35,711 bases of DNA from NCBI RefSeq assembly GCF_001591385.1, contig NZ_BCUU01000055.1, forward strand, positions 1-35,711, read 5' to 3'. The notes under the pieces are model-generated. The model saw nothing but the letters and a program-made list of their open reading frames with translations. It searched no databases and was not told the origin of the DNA. The stretch comes from Variovorax soli NBRC 106424. GTDB lineage: Bacteria; Pseudomonadota; Gammaproteobacteria; Burkholderiales; Burkholderiaceae_C. Below, in pieces: positions 8,082-19,435 of the stretch (its first letter is position 1; every line of letters begins with the position of its first letter). Position numbers and translations under genes: made by a program.

Positions 8082-9204
8082 CGTGATGAAGCAGCGTGTA
8101 CTTGAGCAGCGGCCCGGCCTGCGGGTCGACGCCGTGGAAATAGACAGCAGCCTCGGGCGGAGGCTCGGCCGCGCTGTCGTAGACCTCGAAGGTGGAAGCG
8201 CGCACCCGTTGGCTGCGCGGCTGCGCGGCGAAGTGCTCCAGCGCCGCAATCTCCGCGCCGGTGGCGCCGCCGGCGCGCCAGGACTGCTCCAGCACGCCGA
8301 GACACAGCTCTCCATTGGTGCGCGCGCCCAGCAGGACGTCGTAGTTCGCGCGCGATGCGAAGAATCCCTCGAAGCAATCCTGCACGGCGGTGTGATAGCA
8401 CACGGCGAAGCGCGCAGCCAGGCGCACATTGCGCGGCAGCGGCTGCGTCAGCAATACATCGAAGCCTCCACGCACCACGTTCAGGTCGGTTCCACCGTAG
8501 ACCAGTTCGCCCTGGTGATTGCGGACCAGGCGCTGGATGCCGTAGTAGCTGATGATGCTGGCGCCCACCCGCGTCTGGCCGATGCCCCAGGTCCGCAGCG
8601 CGTTCAGGTTCTCCTCGAGCACCACGCCGTGCGTCGACAGCTCTTGCGAAGGCAGCGTGTCGAGTACCGCCGACAGCGCATGGAGGCTGGCTGCCACCGT
8701 CTGCCCTCGGCCGCCGGTGGCCTGCACGCGCTTGACGCGCACGGCCCCATGGGCCAGCAGCGTGCGCCCCGCCGCACGGGCGGCTTCGAGATCGAAGGCC
8801 GAGAAGCCCCGAAAGACGACGCCGCCGACGCGCTTGCCGAAGTCCGTCGACCAGCCTTTCGGGGCTGACGCGCCCGGATACGGCAGCGGGTGCGTGATGG
8901 CCTTGGTGGCCACGAAGGCGTAAGGCACCACGCCGCCGAACAACGGGTCGCTCGGGTCGACCTGCGGCAGCGCCGCGAGCTGCGCGCGGCTGAGCGTGTC
9001 GTTGGGCACGAGGTACAGCGGCTGGCTGGCGTACTGGTGCGAGGCGTCGTACTCATCGCCGAAATCGAAGCCCTTCAACAGCGCGAGCCGCCGCGCGACC
9101 TCGGTGCGCGTGCAATGCTCGTGGACAGCATCGAGCGACCCGTTGCACTGCGCGAAAGTAACGACGGTTCCCACGCAGGCCAGCCGTGGAAGTTCTTGCC
9201 GCAA
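8062..9204 (-). CDS. DUF3182 family protein, ATP-grasp-like by eye
   Basis: A protein of about 380 residues recognised as DUF3182 from blocks such as DPLFGGVVPYAFVATKAITHPL, ATGGRGQTV and LVYGGTDLNVVRGGFDVLL. The order VKRVQATGGRGQ, then VVLEENL, then a Gly-rich strand resembles the nucleotide-binding core of ATP-grasp enzymes (Lys plus glycine loop, then the hinge). That is my inference, not an established assignment. The chosen start is TTG 9204 with GGAG close upstream; GTG 9174 is a possible alternative. It overlaps the hydrolase downstream and follows the PA2169-like gene by 42 bp. No function is established. Confidence 0.75.
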   Translation of the reverse strand: MRQELPRLACVGTVVTFAQCNGSLDAVHEHCTRTEVARRLALLKGFDFGDEYDASHQYASQPLYLVPNDTLSRAQLAALPQVDPSDPLFGGVVPYAFVATKAITHPLPYPGASAPKGWSTDFGKRVGGVVFRGFSAFDLEAARAAGRTLLAHGAVRVKRVQATGGRGQTVAASLHALSAVLDTLPSQELSTHGVVLEENLNALRTWGIGQTRVGASIISYYGIQRLVRNHQGELVYGGTDLNVVRGGFDVLLTQPLPRNVRLAARFAVCYHTAVQDCFEGFFASRANYDVLLGARTNGELCLGVLEQSWRAGGATGAEIAALEHFAAQPRSQRVRASTFEVYDSAAEPPPEAAVYFHGVDPQAGPLLKYTLLHHDGDDPA

Positions 9205-9246
9205 GATCTCCGCTCTGCCGTTGTGCTGCGCCTGGTTGTTTGCGCG

Positions 9247-9765
9247 TCAGCTCCCGGCTGCCCGCGTCGCGGCATCGCGTCGGTCGCGAATCTTGTCGTG
9301 GTTTTGCTGGGCCCCTTCGGCCTGCGCCTGGATCACCGTGCGCACGTCGTCTGGCAGCGGCTGCTTGAGCGCCTTGCGGTAGCGCGCGACAGCGGCGTCT
9401 TCTCCACGCTCGCATTCCTCGAGCATCGACAGTTCGCTGTCGGCGCCCAGGCTGCCCTTCACATGCACCCAGCCGCGGTGCATCGCGCCAGCCGCCGTGC
9501 CGCCCTGCTCGGGCTTGCCGCCGCGCTGGACGATCAGGCGCTGCAATTCCTCGCCGGCGCGCCGGCATCCGTCGGCACGGTCCATGAAGAGCCGCTTCAG
9601 TTCGCCGCCTTCGCCCAATTCTTCCGCGCAGGTTCGAAAGCCGTATTCGCCGTCACGGCAGTTCTCCAGCAGGTCATTGAGCACATCCAACACCTCGCCG
9701 TCCGCGAGCTGGGAGTTGGTGGAGACAGTGCCGGCAGGCACTGAGGTGCGTTCGTTCGCAGTCAT
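9247..9765 (-). CDS. PA2169-like four-helix-bundle protein (DUF2383)
   Basis: A 172-residue, soluble, highly charged helical protein. The pattern LNDLLENCRDGEYGFRTCA, ELKRLFMDRADGC, then ELSMLEECERGEDAAVARYRKAL fits the PA2169/DUF2383 ferritin-like bundle, with paired Glu residues on the helices. Start ATG 9765 has GGAG at a good distance (CGGAGATTTTC). The biochemical role of the family is unknown; members are often stress-linked. It leads a minus-strand group continuing into DUF3182 and the hydrolase. Confidence 0.8.
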   Translation of the reverse strand: MTANERTSVPAGTVSTNSQLADGEVLDVLNDLLENCRDGEYGFRTCAEELGEGGELKRLFMDRADGCRRAGEELQRLIVQRGGKPEQGGTAAGAMHRGWVHVKGSLGADSELSMLEECERGEDAAVARYRKALKQPLPDDVRTVIQAQAEGAQQNHDKIRDRRDAATRAAGS

Positions 9766-9881
9766 GAAAATCTCCGTTGAAGTGGATCGAGAGGGTCGAG
9801 GCTGGCCGAGCGGGCATCGCTCGTGCAACTGCACGGGCAAGCGGCATGCCCGTCGGGCAGCGCAGTCTGGTGGAATGAGCG

Positions 9882-10064
9882 CTATTTCTTGTGGTTGCGC
9901 AGATAGAGGCGCACTTCGGCGGCCGAACGGCCCACCTCATGCACGGCCTCGCGAAGCTCGTCTTTCGTGCAACCGAGGCTGCGAGCCCAGTGACGCACTT
10001 CGCCAGATTTTTCGACAGCGATGAATTTCCGGCCGCTGCCGGCCTTGCAGGAATTCCCGGACAC
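9882..10064 (-). CDS. Small DUF3606 protein
   Basis: A 60-residue protein starting at GTG 10064, preceded by TTGGAG seven bases upstream. The body EVRHWARSLGCTKDELREAVHEVG followed by SAAEVRLYL matches DUF3606, a small helical family with an EVRYW-type block and no known function. It lies 116 bp upstream of the PA2169-like gene on the same strand and may belong to the same transcript. Confidence 0.7.
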   Translation of the reverse strand: MSGNSCKAGSGRKFIAVEKSGEVRHWARSLGCTKDELREAVHEVGRSAAEVRLYLRNHKK

Positions 10065-10460
10065 GATGCTTCTCCAAGTTCACGCTGACCCCGGCTTCCT
10101 CGCCTGCGATCAGTTCATGAAGAAGATCGTTGCCCGATTCGCGGTTCATGGGCAGGGGCCATCGCCTACTTGATCTGCCAGTCAGGCCCGAATCGAGTTG
10201 TGGGAAGGATGAGGACATCGGTCTGCTGCACGTTCGGAGGCCCGCAACGCACAGCGGGCTTTCGCTGAGCCCCGGCACAGCGCCAGTCCTACACGGGCGA
10301 CGTTGCGCAGCGCTAGGCTAGACATCGGGTTCGGCAAATGACCCAGGCTGGCGACAGCAGAAGGAGGAGGCAACCAGTTCACCTCGGCGCGCGCCTTCGA
10401 CAGGAAGAGCTGCAGCCTGCGCCGGCGTGACGCTCACCGAGTCTCAAGGAGCCCTCGTCC
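10065..10460. other. Intergenic region, no convincing gene
   Basis: About 400 bases separate the leftward DUF3606 gene from rightward paoA, so promoters for both are expected here. I see no clear consensus promoter, repeat or RNA. A minus-strand ATG at 10149 opens a 70-codon frame whose first 30 residues look plausible, but it lacks a ribosome binding site and runs over the DUF3606 gene in another frame. Confidence 0.5.
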
Positions 10461-11135
10461 ATGTCCACATCCTTTCCTCCGCTGCCGCTGTCACGGCGCG
10501 AACTGCTGCTGGCCGGCGGCGCATCCATGGCAGGCAGCGGCGCCTGGCCGGCCGAGGCGCCCAGCGGCGCGGCCTCTGCCGGCGCCAGCAGCGCCAACAT
10601 TGGCGACGGGGTGGCCCCGCCCTCTTCGCCCGTTCAACTCAAGGTGAACGGCACCACCCACCGCCTGACGCTGGACAACCGCACCACGCTGCTCGATGCG
10701 CTGCGCGAGCACCTGCATCTGACGGGCACCAAGAAGGGCTGCGACCACGGCCAGTGCGGTGCCTGCACGGTCCTGCTGAACGGCCGGCGCATCAACGCCT
10801 GCCTGACCCTGGCGGTCATGCACCAGGGCGACAGCGTGACGACCATCGAGGGACTGGGAACGCCGCGCAAGCTCCATCCCTTGCAGGCCGCATTCGTGCG
10901 GCATGACGGCTTCCAGTGCGGCTACTGCACGCCGGGCCAGATCTGTTCGGCGGTGGGGGCCATGGCCGAACTCAAGAGCGGCGTGCCCAGCCATGTCAGC
11001 GCCGACCTGAACGCCCAACCCGTCTACAGCGCCGATGAAATGCGCGAGCGCATGAGCGGCAACATCTGCCGCTGCGGCGCCTATTCCAACATCCAGGAAG
11101 CCATCGCCGAGGTGGCCACGCGGAGCACGGCATGA
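10461..11135 (+). CDS. paoA: Aldehyde oxidoreductase iron-sulfur subunit PaoA (YagT-like)
   Basis: A 224-residue subunit carrying two [2Fe-2S] clusters. The plant-ferredoxin-type site is C94, C99, C102 and C114 ([10 protein letters not shown]...INAC). The second uses C153, C156, C203 and C205 (CGYC...CRCG). The N-terminus [15 protein letters not shown] is a Tat-type leader, as expected for a periplasmic folded enzyme. AAGGAG lies 9 bases before ATG 10461. It passes electrons from the molybdenum site to FAD. The gene overlaps paoB by ATGA, so the three subunits are translated together. Confidence 0.93.
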   Translation: MSTSFPPLPLSRRELLLAGGASMAGSGAWPAEAPSGAASAGASSANIGDGVAPPSSPVQLKVNGTTHRLTLDNRTTLLDALREHLHLTGTKKGCDHGQCGACTVLLNGRRINACLTLAVMHQGDSVTTIEGLGTPRKLHPLQAAFVRHDGFQCGYCTPGQICSAVGAMAELKSGVPSHVSADLNAQPVYSADEMRERMSGNICRCGAYSNIQEAIAEVATRSTA

Positions 11136-12088
11136 AGGCCTTCAGCTATGAACGCGCCGCCACGCCTGAAGCTGCCGCAGCTGCCGTGGCGCGTGTGCCC
11201 GACGCGAAGTTCATCGCCGGCGGCACCAACCTTCTCGATCTGATGAAGCTGCAGATCGAGACGCCTGCGCACCTGGTGGATGTGAACGGCCTGGCACTCG
11301 ACCGGGTGGAGCCGGCCGAAGGCGGCGGGCTGCGCATCGGCGCGCTGGTGCGCAACACCGACCTGGCGGCGAACGAACGCGTGCGACGGGACTACGGCGT
11401 TCTCTCGCGCGCATTGCTGGCCGGTGCATCGGGCCAGCTGCGCAACCGCGCCACCACCGCCGGCAACCTGCTGCAGCGCACGCGCTGCCCCTACTTCTAC
11501 GACACGCGCATGCCCTGCAACAAGCGCATGCCCGGCAGCGGGTGTGCCGCATTGGCGGGCATGTCGCGCCAGCTCGCCGTGGTGGGCGCCAGCGAAGCAT
11601 GCATCGCGACCCATCCGAGCGACATGGCGGTGGCCATGCGCGCGCTCGACGCCACGGTCGAAACCGTCAGGCCCGACGGCGCGCGCCGGCAGATTCCCAT
11701 CGCCGACTTCTATCGCCTGCCGGGCAACACCCCGCAGGTCGAGACCGAACTGTCGCAAGGCGAGTTGATCACCGCCGTGCGCCTGCCTGCGCCTGTCGGC
11801 GGTACGCATGTCTACCGAAAGGTGCGCGACCGCGCCTCGTATGCCTTCGCCCTGGTCTCGGTGGCGGCGGTCGTGCAGGCCGATGGCAGCGGCCGCGTGG
11901 CCCTGGGCGGCGTCGCGCCGCGCCCGTGGCGCGTGGAAGCCGCCGAGCCCGAGCTGCCGCGTGGATCCAGGCCCACCGCCGAAGCCTTGCTGGCTGGTGC
12001 GCGGCCGACGCGCGACAACGCCTTCAAGCTTGCGCTGGCGGAACGCACGCTGGCCGCCGTGCTGGCCGACGCAAGGAGAAAGACATGA
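11132..12088 (+). CDS. paoB: Aldehyde oxidoreductase FAD subunit PaoB (YagS-like)
   Basis: A 318-residue FAD-binding subunit of the xanthine dehydrogenase family. The FAD pyrophosphate loop is [13 protein letters not shown] (residues 27-39). A cysteine-bearing insert with C119, C129, C138 and C157 fits the extra [4Fe-4S] cluster described for E. coli PaoB. The subunit has no leader of its own, so it would be exported with PaoA. It starts inside the paoA stop and ends overlapping the paoC start, both ATGA. Confidence 0.93.
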   Translation: MKAFSYERAATPEAAAAAVARVPDAKFIAGGTNLLDLMKLQIETPAHLVDVNGLALDRVEPAEGGGLRIGALVRNTDLAANERVRRDYGVLSRALLAGASGQLRNRATTAGNLLQRTRCPYFYDTRMPCNKRMPGSGCAALAGMSRQLAVVGASEACIATHPSDMAVAMRALDATVETVRPDGARRQIPIADFYRLPGNTPQVETELSQGELITAVRLPAPVGGTHVYRKVRDRASYAFALVSVAAVVQADGSGRVALGGVAPRPWRVEAAEPELPRGSRPTAEALLAGARPTRDNAFKLALAERTLAAVLADARRKT

Positions 12089-14298
12089 AGTTCGATCAAC
12101 CCGCCGGCAGCAATCCGGTCGACCGCCTGCAGGTGGTGGGCCGCCCCATCGACCGCATCGACGGCGTGCGCAAGGTGTGCGGCACGGCCCCCTATGCGTA
12201 CGAGCGCCACGACGTGGTGGCCCGTCCCGCCTACGGCTGGATCATCGGCGCGGGCATTGCACGCGGGCGCATCGGCGCGATGGACGTGCGCGCGGCGCGA
12301 GCCTCGGCCGGCGTGCTGGCCATCGTCACCGCCGAGAACGCCGGCGCGCTGGGCAAAGGCGACAAGAACACGGTGCGCCTGCTCGGCGGCCCCGAGATCG
12401 ACCACTACGACCAGGCCATCGCAGTGGTCGTGGCCGAGACCTTCGAACAGGCGCGCGCCGCCGCGCAGTTGGTGCAGGTGCGCTACGAGCCGGGCAGCGG
12501 CAGCTTCGACCTCGACGCGGCGCGCGGCAGCGCCCCCATTCCCAAGGACGACGGCCAGGGCAGCCCTGCCGCCACGCACACCGGCGACTTCGAAGGCGCC
12601 TTCGCGCGCGCGCCGGTGCAGCTGGACGCGACCTACACCACGCCCGACCAGTCGCACATGATGATGGAGCCGCACGCCACGCTCGCCGTGTGGCAGGGCG
12701 ACAAGCTCACGGTCTGGACTTCCAACCAGATGGTGGCCTGGGGCGCCAGCGACCTGGCCAAGACACTGGGCCTGCGCAAGGAACAGGTGCGCCTGGTGTC
12801 GCCCTTTGTCGGCGGCGGCTTCGGCGGCAAGCTTTTTCTGCGGGCCGATGCGCTCCTGGCCGCGCTGGGCGCGCGCGCCGCCGGGCGCCCGGTGAAGGTG
12901 GCGCTGCAGCGCCCGCTCATGGCCAACAACACCACGCACCGGCCGGCCACCATCCAGCGCATTCGCATCGGCGCGGGCCGCGACGGCCGCATCAGCGCCA
13001 TTGCGCACGAAAGCTGGTCGGGCGACCAGCCCGGCGGCGGCCCCGAGACGGCCGTCAACCAGACGCGGCTGCTCTATGCGGGCGAGCACCGCCTCACGGC
13101 CCTGCGCCTGGCCACGCTGCACCTGGCCGAGGGCAACTCGATGCGCGCGCCCGGCGAAGCGCCGGGCATGATGGCGCTGGAGATCGCGATGGACGAAATG
13201 GCGGAGAAGCTGGGCATGGACCCGGTCGAGTTCCGCGTGCTCAACGACACCCAGGTCGACCCCGAGAAGCCGCAGCGGCGCTTCTCGCAGCGTCACCTGG
13301 TCGAGTGCATGCGCATGGGTGCCGAGCGATTCGGCTGGTCACGGCGCAGCGCCCGTCCGGCGCAGACGCGCGATGGCCGCTGGCTGCTGGGCTTGGGCAT
13401 GGCGGCGGCCTTTCGCAACAACCTCACGCAGAAGTCGGCAGCGCGGGTGCGCCTGGACCGGCAGGGCCGGATCACGGTCGAGACGGACATGACCGACATC
13501 GGCACCGGCAGCTACACCATCATTGCGCAGACCGCGGCGGAAGTGATGGGCGTGGGCATGGAGCAGGTGACGGTGCAGCTGGGCGACTCCGAGTTCCCCG
13601 TCTCATGCGGGTCGGGCGGCCAGTGGGGCGGCAACAATTCGACCGCCGGCGTCTATGCCGCCTGCATGGCGCTGCGCGAAACGGTGGCCAGGCGGCTGGG
13701 GATGGACCCGTCCCGCGCCGAATTCGCGGGCGGGCGCGTCAGTGTGCCGGGCGGCCGCAGTGTGCCGCTGGGTCAGGCAGCACAACAGGGCGAGCTGGCC
13801 GGCGAAGACGCCATCGAGTACGGCGACCTCGCCAAGACCTACCAGCAATCGACCTTCGGCGCGCATTTTGTCGAAGTGGCCGTGGACCCTTTCACGGCCG
13901 AGGTGCGCGTGCGGCGCATGCTGGCGGTGTGCGCAGCCGGCCGCATCCTCAACCCCAAGACCGCGCGCAGCCAGGTGATCGGTGCGATGACCATGGGCGC
14001 GGGCGCCGCCTTGATGGAGCACCTTGCGGTGGACAAGCGCTACGGCTTCTTCGTCAACCACGACCTGGCCAGCTACGAGGTGCCGGTGCATGCCGACATA
14101 CCGCACCAGGAGGTCGCCTTTCTGGGCGAGGCCGACCCCATCTCCTCGCCCATGAAGGCCAAGGGCGTCGGCGAACTGGGCATTTGCGGCGCCGCCGCTG
14201 CGGTGGCCAACGGCATCTACAACGCCACCGGTGTGCGCGTACGCGACTATCCGGCAACCCTGGACAAATTGCTGCCGGGCATGCGCGATGTGGCTTGA
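12085..14298 (+). CDS. paoC: Aldehyde oxidoreductase molybdenum-binding subunit PaoC (YagR-like)
   Basis: A 737-residue molybdopterin subunit, close to the E. coli PaoC length. Conserved features are [10 protein letters not shown], the substrate-site arginine in [21 protein letters not shown], and the catalytic base E697 in [26 protein letters not shown] provides a good ribosome binding site. PaoABC oxidises aromatic and other aldehydes to acids, probably as detoxification in the periplasm. The dedicated cofactor-insertion chaperone PaoD is not downstream; a terminator hairpin and tRNA genes follow instead. Confidence 0.93.
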   Translation: MKFDQPAGSNPVDRLQVVGRPIDRIDGVRKVCGTAPYAYERHDVVARPAYGWIIGAGIARGRIGAMDVRAARASAGVLAIVTAENAGALGKGDKNTVRLLGGPEIDHYDQAIAVVVAETFEQARAAAQLVQVRYEPGSGSFDLDAARGSAPIPKDDGQGSPAATHTGDFEGAFARAPVQLDATYTTPDQSHMMMEPHATLAVWQGDKLTVWTSNQMVAWGASDLAKTLGLRKEQVRLVSPFVGGGFGGKLFLRADALLAALGARAAGRPVKVALQRPLMANNTTHRPATIQRIRIGAGRDGRISAIAHESWSGDQPGGGPETAVNQTRLLYAGEHRLTALRLATLHLAEGNSMRAPGEAPGMMALEIAMDEMAEKLGMDPVEFRVLNDTQVDPEKPQRRFSQRHLVECMRMGAERFGWSRRSARPAQTRDGRWLLGLGMAAAFRNNLTQKSAARVRLDRQGRITVETDMTDIGTGSYTIIAQTAAEVMGVGMEQVTVQLGDSEFPVSCGSGGQWGGNNSTAGVYAACMALRETVARRLGMDPSRAEFAGGRVSVPGGRSVPLGQAAQQGELAGEDAIEYGDLAKTYQQSTFGAHFVEVAVDPFTAEVRVRRMLAVCAAGRILNPKTARSQVIGAMTMGAGAALMEHLAVDKRYGFFVNHDLASYEVPVHADIPHQEVAFLGEADPISSPMKAKGVGELGICGAAAAVANGIYNATGVRVRDYPATLDKLLPGMRDVA

Positions 14299-14337
14299 AT
14301 TCGCGATTGAGGCCGAAGAGCAAGAAGCAGAAAAGGA

Positions 14338-14374
14338 AAAAGCCGCTGCAAATCAAGAATTTGCAGCGGCTTTT
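14338..14374. terminator. Bidirectional terminator between paoC and tRNA-Asp
   Basis: A 16-bp perfect stem (AAAAGCCGCTGCAAAT with its complement) closes a 5-base loop. A-rich and T-rich flanks on the two sides make it work in both directions, ending paoABC from the left and the tRNA transcript from the right. Confidence 0.9.
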
Positions 14375-14383
14375 CGCTTTACT

Positions 14384-14460
14384 TGGCGGAGTGGACGGGA
14401 CTCGAACCCGCGACCCCCGGCGTGACAGGCCGGTATTCTAACCGACTGAACTACCACTCC
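14384..14460 (-). tRNA. tRNA-Asp (anticodon GTC)
   Basis: A 77-base cloverleaf with acceptor stem GGAGTGG/CCACTCC, discriminator G, encoded CCA, T-loop GGTTCGAGTCC and anticodon loop CTGTCAC. It is the last of three tRNAs on this strand, just before the terminator. Confidence 0.96.
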
Positions 14461-14519
14461 GCGTCGGTGTGACTTTCGCTCTTGCACCTTGCAGTGCTCG
14501 AGCCAAGTGCCACAAAACT

Positions 14520-14595
14520 TGGCGACCCTACGGGGATTCGAACCCCGGTACTCACCGTGAAAGGGTGATGTCCTAGGCCTCTAGACGATAGGGTC
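14520..14595 (-). tRNA. tRNA-Glu (anticodon TTC)
   Basis: A 76-base cloverleaf with acceptor stem GACCCTA/TAGGGTC, discriminator G, encoded CCA and anticodon loop CTTTCAC. It lies near gltX, whose product charges it. Confidence 0.96.
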
Positions 14596-14674
14596 AAAAA
14601 CCTTAGGAACCGTGCCGCCTTTCAGCAGCACCTACCTTCTTCTCTTACTTCTCGACGCCCGGCCCAAATTTCTT

Positions 14675-14750
<76 letters not shown>

Positions 14751-14768
14751 TTGGGTGTCGAGCCTCAG

Positions 14769-14798
14769 ATTATAGCTCGAATTTCACGCTCTTTTCAA
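14769..14798 (-). promoter_or_regulatory. Predicted sigma-70 promoter of the tRNA-Ala-Glu-Asp unit
   Basis: On the minus strand, TTGAAA (14798-14793) and a perfect TATAAT (14774-14769) are separated by 18 bp. The -10 ends 18 bases before tRNA-Ala, leaving a short leader. The -35 is formed by the last Leu-Lys codons of gltX, so the promoter is embedded in that gene. Confidence 0.75.
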
Positions 14799-16181
14799 TC
14801 GCTCAATAATTTTTTCGCGAGAGAAGTTTGCGAGCACCGCATCGAGTGAAGGCGTTTGGGGTGTACCCATTACCAATACTCTCACCGGCATTGCCAGTGC
14901 GGGCATCTTCAAGCCATGTTCCGAGAGGACTTCCTTGATCGCCGAAGCGATTGCTGGTTTGTCCCAAGCAACAGCAGAGAGTTTAACAGCTAAAGAGGCG
15001 ATTGCCGGCCTCACTGCATCAGAAATATGTTGCGCGCGATCTTCTTCCGATGGCGTGACGTCGGTGTAGTACGCAGCCGCCCAATTGGCGAGCGCAACGG
15101 TGGTGTCGCAGCGGTCCTTGAACAAGCCGCAGATCGCAGCGAGGCGCTCATCGGCAACGATGCCGCGCTTGCTCAACTGCTCGGCCACCAGCGGTGCGAG
15201 TGCATCGTCGGCCATGGCCTTCAGGTGTTGCGCGTTGACCCAGCGCAGCTTGGTCTCGTCGAACTGCGCGGCGCTGCGGCCCAGGTGATCGAGGTTGAAC
15301 CACTCGATGAACTGCGCGCGCGAGAAGATCTCGTCGTCGCCGTGGCTCCAGCCCAGGCGCGCCAGGTAGTTGACCATGGCATCGGGCAGGAAGCCGTCGT
15401 CGCGGTACTGCGTGACCGGCTTGGCGCCATGGCGCTTGCTCATCTTCTCGCCCTGCTCGTTCAGCACGGTGGGCAGGTGCGCGTACACCGGCGGCTCCTT
15501 GCCGAGGGCGCGGAAGATATTGATCTGGCGCGGCGTGTTGTTCACGTGGTCGTCGCCGCGGATCACATGCGTGATGGCCATGTCGATGTCGTCGACCACC
15601 ACGCAGAAGTTGTAGGTGGGCGTGCCATCGGGCCGCGCGATCACCAGGTCGTCGAGCTCTTCGTTGCTGACTTCGACGCGGCCCTTGACCTTGTCGTCCC
15701 AGGCCACCACGCCGCCCTGCGGGTTGCGAAACCGCAGCACCGGCTTCACGCCTTCAGGCACGGGCGGCAGGGTCTTGCCCGGCTCGGGACGCCAGGTGCC
15801 GTCGTAACGCGGCTTCTGCTTGGCGGCCATCTGCTTCTCGCGCAGCGCGTCGAGCTCTTCCACGCTCATGTAGCAGGGATAGACCAGGCCTTGCTGCTGC
15901 ATCTGCGCCAGCACTTCCTTGTAGCGGTCCATGCGCTGCATCTGATAGAACGGACCTTCGTCGTGGTCCAGGCCCAGCCACGCCATGCCCTCGAGGATGA
16001 CGTCCACGGCCGCCTGCGTCGAGCGCTCGAGGTCCGTGTCTTCGATGCGAAGGATGAAGTCGCCGCCGGTGGAGCGGGCGAAGGCCCACGGGTACAGCGC
16101 CGAGCGGATGTTGCCCAGGTGGATGAAGCCCGTCGGCGAGGGCGCGAAGCGGGTACGGGTCTTGGTCGTTGTCGTCGTCAT
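14784..16181 (-). CDS. gltX: Glutamyl-tRNA synthetase
   Basis: A 465-residue class I synthetase. The HIGH-type motif is HLGN at residues 21-24 within [16 protein letters not shown], and KMSKR is at 246-250. It attaches glutamate to tRNA-Glu in the cytoplasm. It lies 5 bp after metZ on the same strand. The last 270 bases, encoding part of the anticodon-binding domain, are only about 50% G+C with codons such as AGA, TTG, AAA and GTT, unlike the 67% body. Part of this is explained by the tRNA promoter at the very end. Confidence 0.96.
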   Translation of the reverse strand: MTTTTTKTRTRFAPSPTGFIHLGNIRSALYPWAFARSTGGDFILRIEDTDLERSTQAAVDVILEGMAWLGLDHDEGPFYQMQRMDRYKEVLAQMQQQGLVYPCYMSVEELDALREKQMAAKQKPRYDGTWRPEPGKTLPPVPEGVKPVLRFRNPQGGVVAWDDKVKGRVEVSNEELDDLVIARPDGTPTYNFCVVVDDIDMAITHVIRGDDHVNNTPRQINIFRALGKEPPVYAHLPTVLNEQGEKMSKRHGAKPVTQYRDDGFLPDAMVNYLARLGWSHGDDEIFSRAQFIEWFNLDHLGRSAAQFDETKLRWVNAQHLKAMADDALAPLVAEQLSKRGIVADERLAAICGLFKDRCDTTVALANWAAAYYTDVTPSEEDRAQHISDAVRPAIASLAVKLSAVAWDKPAIASAIKEVLSEHGLKMPALAMPVRVLVMGTPQTPSLDAVLANFSREKIIERLKRA

Positions 16182-16186
16182 GGAGG

Positions 16187-17400
16187 TCAGTGGGCCAGGC
16201 CGCGCAGGCCTCGAAGAAGGTCGTCCTGGATGTCTTCGTGATGCTCGAGCCCCACGGCCACGCGGATCGTGCCTTGCGTGATGCCGGCGGCCTGCCGCTG
16301 CTCTTCGGACAGGCGGCCGTGCGAGGTCGTGGCCGGGTGGCTGATGATGGTCTTGGTGTCACCCAGGTTGGTGGCGATGCTCAGCACGCGGCAGCTGTCG
16401 ATGACGTGGAACGCCTTGGCACGCTCGGCCTCGATGCTGTCGCCCTTGAGGACGAACGACAGCACGCCACCGCCCAGGCCGCTTTGCTGGCGCATGGCCA
16501 GCTCGTGCTGCGGGTGCGACGGCAGGCCCGGATAGAACACGCGCGCCACCTGCGGCTGCGCCTCGAGCCAGCGTGCAATGGTCAATGCGTTCTCGCACTG
16601 CGCCTTCACGCGCACGCCCAGCGTTTCCATGCCCTTGAGCACCACCCACGCATTGAAGGGCGACAGCACCATGCCGGCAGTGCGCACGATGGGCGCGAAC
16701 TTCTCGGTGATGAGCTGCTGGCTGCCGCACAAAGCGCCGGCCATCACGCGGCCCTGCCCGTCCAGGTACTTGGTGCCCGAATGCATCACCAGGTCGGCGC
16801 CCAGTTGCGTCGGCTTTTGCAAAATCGGCGTGGCGAAGGCGTTGTCCACCGCCAGCAGCGCACCGGCGGCATGCGCGATCTCGGCCAGGGCCGCGATGTC
16901 GCACACCTCGGTGAGCGGATTGGTGGGCGTCTCGGCGAACAGCAGCTTCGTGTTGGGACGTACCGCGGCGCGCCATTCGTCCACGTTGGTCTGCGAGACG
17001 AAGGTGGTCTCCACGCCGAACTTGCCGAACTCCTTGCCGAACAGGTTCAGCGTCGAGCCGAACATGGAGCGCGACAGGATGACGTGGTCGCCCGCCTTGA
17101 GCAGGCCCATGATCATCATCAGGATGGCGCCCATGCCGCTGGCCGCGCCGATGGCGGCCTCGGTGCCTTCCAGCGCAGCCAGGCGCTTCTCGAAGGCGGT
17201 GACGGTGGGGTTGGATGTGCGCGCGTAGGTGTAGCCCTCGCCGCTCGCAAAACGCTGCGCCGACGTGGCGGAATCGGGCTGCACGAAACCGCTGGTGAGG
17301 TACAGCGCCTCGGAGTTCTCGCCGTACTGGCTGCGCTCGATCGAGGTGCGAACGGCCAGCGTCTCAGGGCGCAGGCCTTCGGGCAGGGTCTTGTCGGTCA

Positions 17401-17401
<1 letters not shown>
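16187..17401 (-). CDS. metZ: O-succinylhomoserine sulfhydrylase
   Basis: A 404-residue Cys/Met-metabolism PLP enzyme. The PLP lysine is K211 in [13 protein letters not shown], with ATSAQRF and YARTSNPT near the N-terminus and PATTSHGRL near the C-terminus. It makes homocysteine directly from O-succinylhomoserine and sulfide in methionine synthesis. Its start overlaps the purF stop by one base (TGATG). The purF-metZ pairing is known from other proteobacteria such as Pseudomonas, which supports metZ over the other sulfhydrylases. Confidence 0.92.
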
Positions 17402-18924
<1,523 letters not shown>

Positions 18925-18935
18925 GGGACTTTCCT

Positions 18936-19421
18936 TTAGGGCAAGAAGCTTGCCAGTTTCTCGGGCAGCGCGGGCTTGGCGCTGTGCAATGTCATTTCTG
19001 TGAAGGCGGCGCTGTAGGAGCCGCGCCACCATTCGTTCTCGTTCATCGAAAAGAGATGGACCACCACGGCCGCCACCAGCAGGGTCAGCGCGCCGCGGGC
19101 CAGGCCGAACACGGCGCCCAGCGTGCGATCCACCGGCCGCAGGCCCGCGGCCTTGACCAGGGTGCGGATCAGGCTGGCCAACAGGCCCACACCGAATGCC
19201 ACCGCGATGAAGATCAGGACAAAAGCCGCCGGATAGCGCCAGGCGGCATCGGGCTCGCCCGCCGGCAGCCAGGCGGCCACCGGAGTCGCAAACCACTGCG
19301 CCAGCGCGAATGCCGCCACCCAGCCCATGAGCGTGATCACCTCGAACAACAGGCCGCGCCAGATACCGATGAGCATCGAAACCCCGAGCACGGCAACAGC
19401 AATCCAATCCAGCGGGGCCAC
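18936..19421 (-). CDS. cvpA: CvpA family inner membrane protein
   Basis: A 161-residue protein with four predicted membrane helices (from DWIAVAVLGVSMLIGIW, then VAAFALAQWFA, AAFVLIFIAVAFGVGLLASLI and GALTLLVAAVVVHLF) and the RPVDRTLGAVFGLARGAL signature. The start is GTG 19421 with AGG upstream. CvpA is linked to colicin V production and envelope stress tolerance. Position between dedD and purF matches E. coli. Confidence 0.92.
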   Translation of the reverse strand: MAPLDWIAVAVLGVSMLIGIWRGLLFEVITLMGWVAAFALAQWFATPVAAWLPAGEPDAAWRYPAAFVLIFIAVAFGVGLLASLIRTLVKAAGLRPVDRTLGAVFGLARGALTLLVAAVVVHLFSMNENEWWRGSYSAAFTEMTLHSAKPALPEKLASFLP

Positions 19422-19435
19422 GACCTGGGCACCCG

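Noticed and set aside
9937..10149. Small minus-strand frame starting MNRESGNDLLHELIAG
   Set aside because: The first 30 residues look plausible, but there is no ribosome binding site and the second half is a shadow of the DUF3606 gene. It could be a decayed remnant, but I cannot support a gene.
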